Shown here: in pieces, positions 14,250 to 14,263 of the stretch
Numbering within the stretch: position 1 is the first letter of the stretch
Layout of the letters: every line of letters begins with the position of its first letter
DNA from: Candidatus Njordarchaeota archaeon
Lineage (GTDB): Archaea; Asgardarchaeota; Njordarchaeia; Njordarchaeales; Njordarchaeaceae
NCBI GenBank assembly: GCA_029856055.1
Contig: JAHQWF010000053.1
Span: forward strand, 1-14,263
Direction: 5' to 3'
Length of the DNA: 14,263 nucleotides
Position numbers and translations under genes: made by a program
Notes under the pieces: model-generated
What the model was told of the DNA's origin: nothing
Seen by the model: only the letters and a program-made list of their open reading frames with translations
Database searches by the model: none

Positions 14250-14263
14250 AATCTCATTAATGT

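Noticed and set aside
13946..14257. Minus-strand open frame of 103 codons across the GC-rich island and the speD upstream region
   Set aside because: Low-complexity, unfamiliar composition, overlaps speD start and runs through a strongly structured GC-rich block; better explained as RNA plus promoter region.
1..14263. CRISPR arrays, insertion sequences, integrase sites or prophage genes
   Set aside because: No repeat-spacer pattern, transposase, terminal repeats or integrase found; all genes look like ordinary chromosomal genes.

Overview
The window is a gene-dense, AT-rich (about two-thirds A+T by eye) stretch of an archaeal chromosome. Archaeal markers are a tetraether lipid synthase-type radical SAM enzyme, an archaeal/eukaryotic-type ATP-dependent DNA ligase, a GPN-loop GTPase, an ADP-forming acyl-CoA synthetase alpha subunit, and branched-chain polyamine synthase BpsA. 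GC-rich RNA genes in an AT-rich background, TATA-like boxes close to start codons and GGTG-type ribosome binding sites suggest a thermophilic archaeon, probably of the TACK group. The lineage is inferred; no rRNA is present.

Layout. (1) 1-3529, minus strand: GPN-loop GTPase (frameshifted), Mth938-like protein, SEC59/VTE5-type polyprenol kinase, then a tetraether synthase that runs off the left edge. The kinase and synthase suggest an isoprenoid/membrane-lipid theme. (2) 3586-3662, minus: tRNA-Pro(CGG) with encoded CCA. (3) 3792-5765, plus: a Nudix hydrolase of the Ap4A hydrolase type and the ADP-forming acyl-CoA synthetase alpha subunit. (4) 5796-7172, minus: a major facilitator transporter split by an in-frame TGA exactly where the family usually has Arg. 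(5) 7245-8544: DUF1152 protein (plus) converging on a MazG-like pyrophosphohydrolase (minus) with overlapping 3' ends. (6) 8658-10379, plus: DNA ligase, its 3' end overlapping the next minus-strand gene. (7) 10353-13952: a polyamine block with pyruvoyl-dependent arginine decarboxylase, an unrecognised glutamine-amidotransferase-like protein, BpsA, agmatinase/ureohydrolase, and S-adenosylmethionine decarboxylase. (8) 13953-14263: no convincing protein gene, but a GC-rich, strongly foldable 92-nt island at 14158-14249 that looks like an undescribed structured RNA.

The polyamine genes form a nearly complete route: arginine to agmatine (PvlArgDC); SAM to decarboxylated SAM (SpeD); agmatine or aminopropylagmatine to putrescine or spermidine (SpeB); then spermidine to N4-bis(aminopropyl)spermidine (BpsA). 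Only the linear aminopropyltransferase is absent from the window. The pairing of PvlArgDC with a Thermotoga/euryarchaeal-like SpeD differs from the Sulfolobus arrangement, in which arginine decarboxylase is a SpeD paralogue.

Two otherwise well-preserved genes are broken by one-base changes (a -1 shift at the GPN NKxD motif, a CGA-to-TGA-type stop in the transporter). Either could be real decay, recoding or assembly error.
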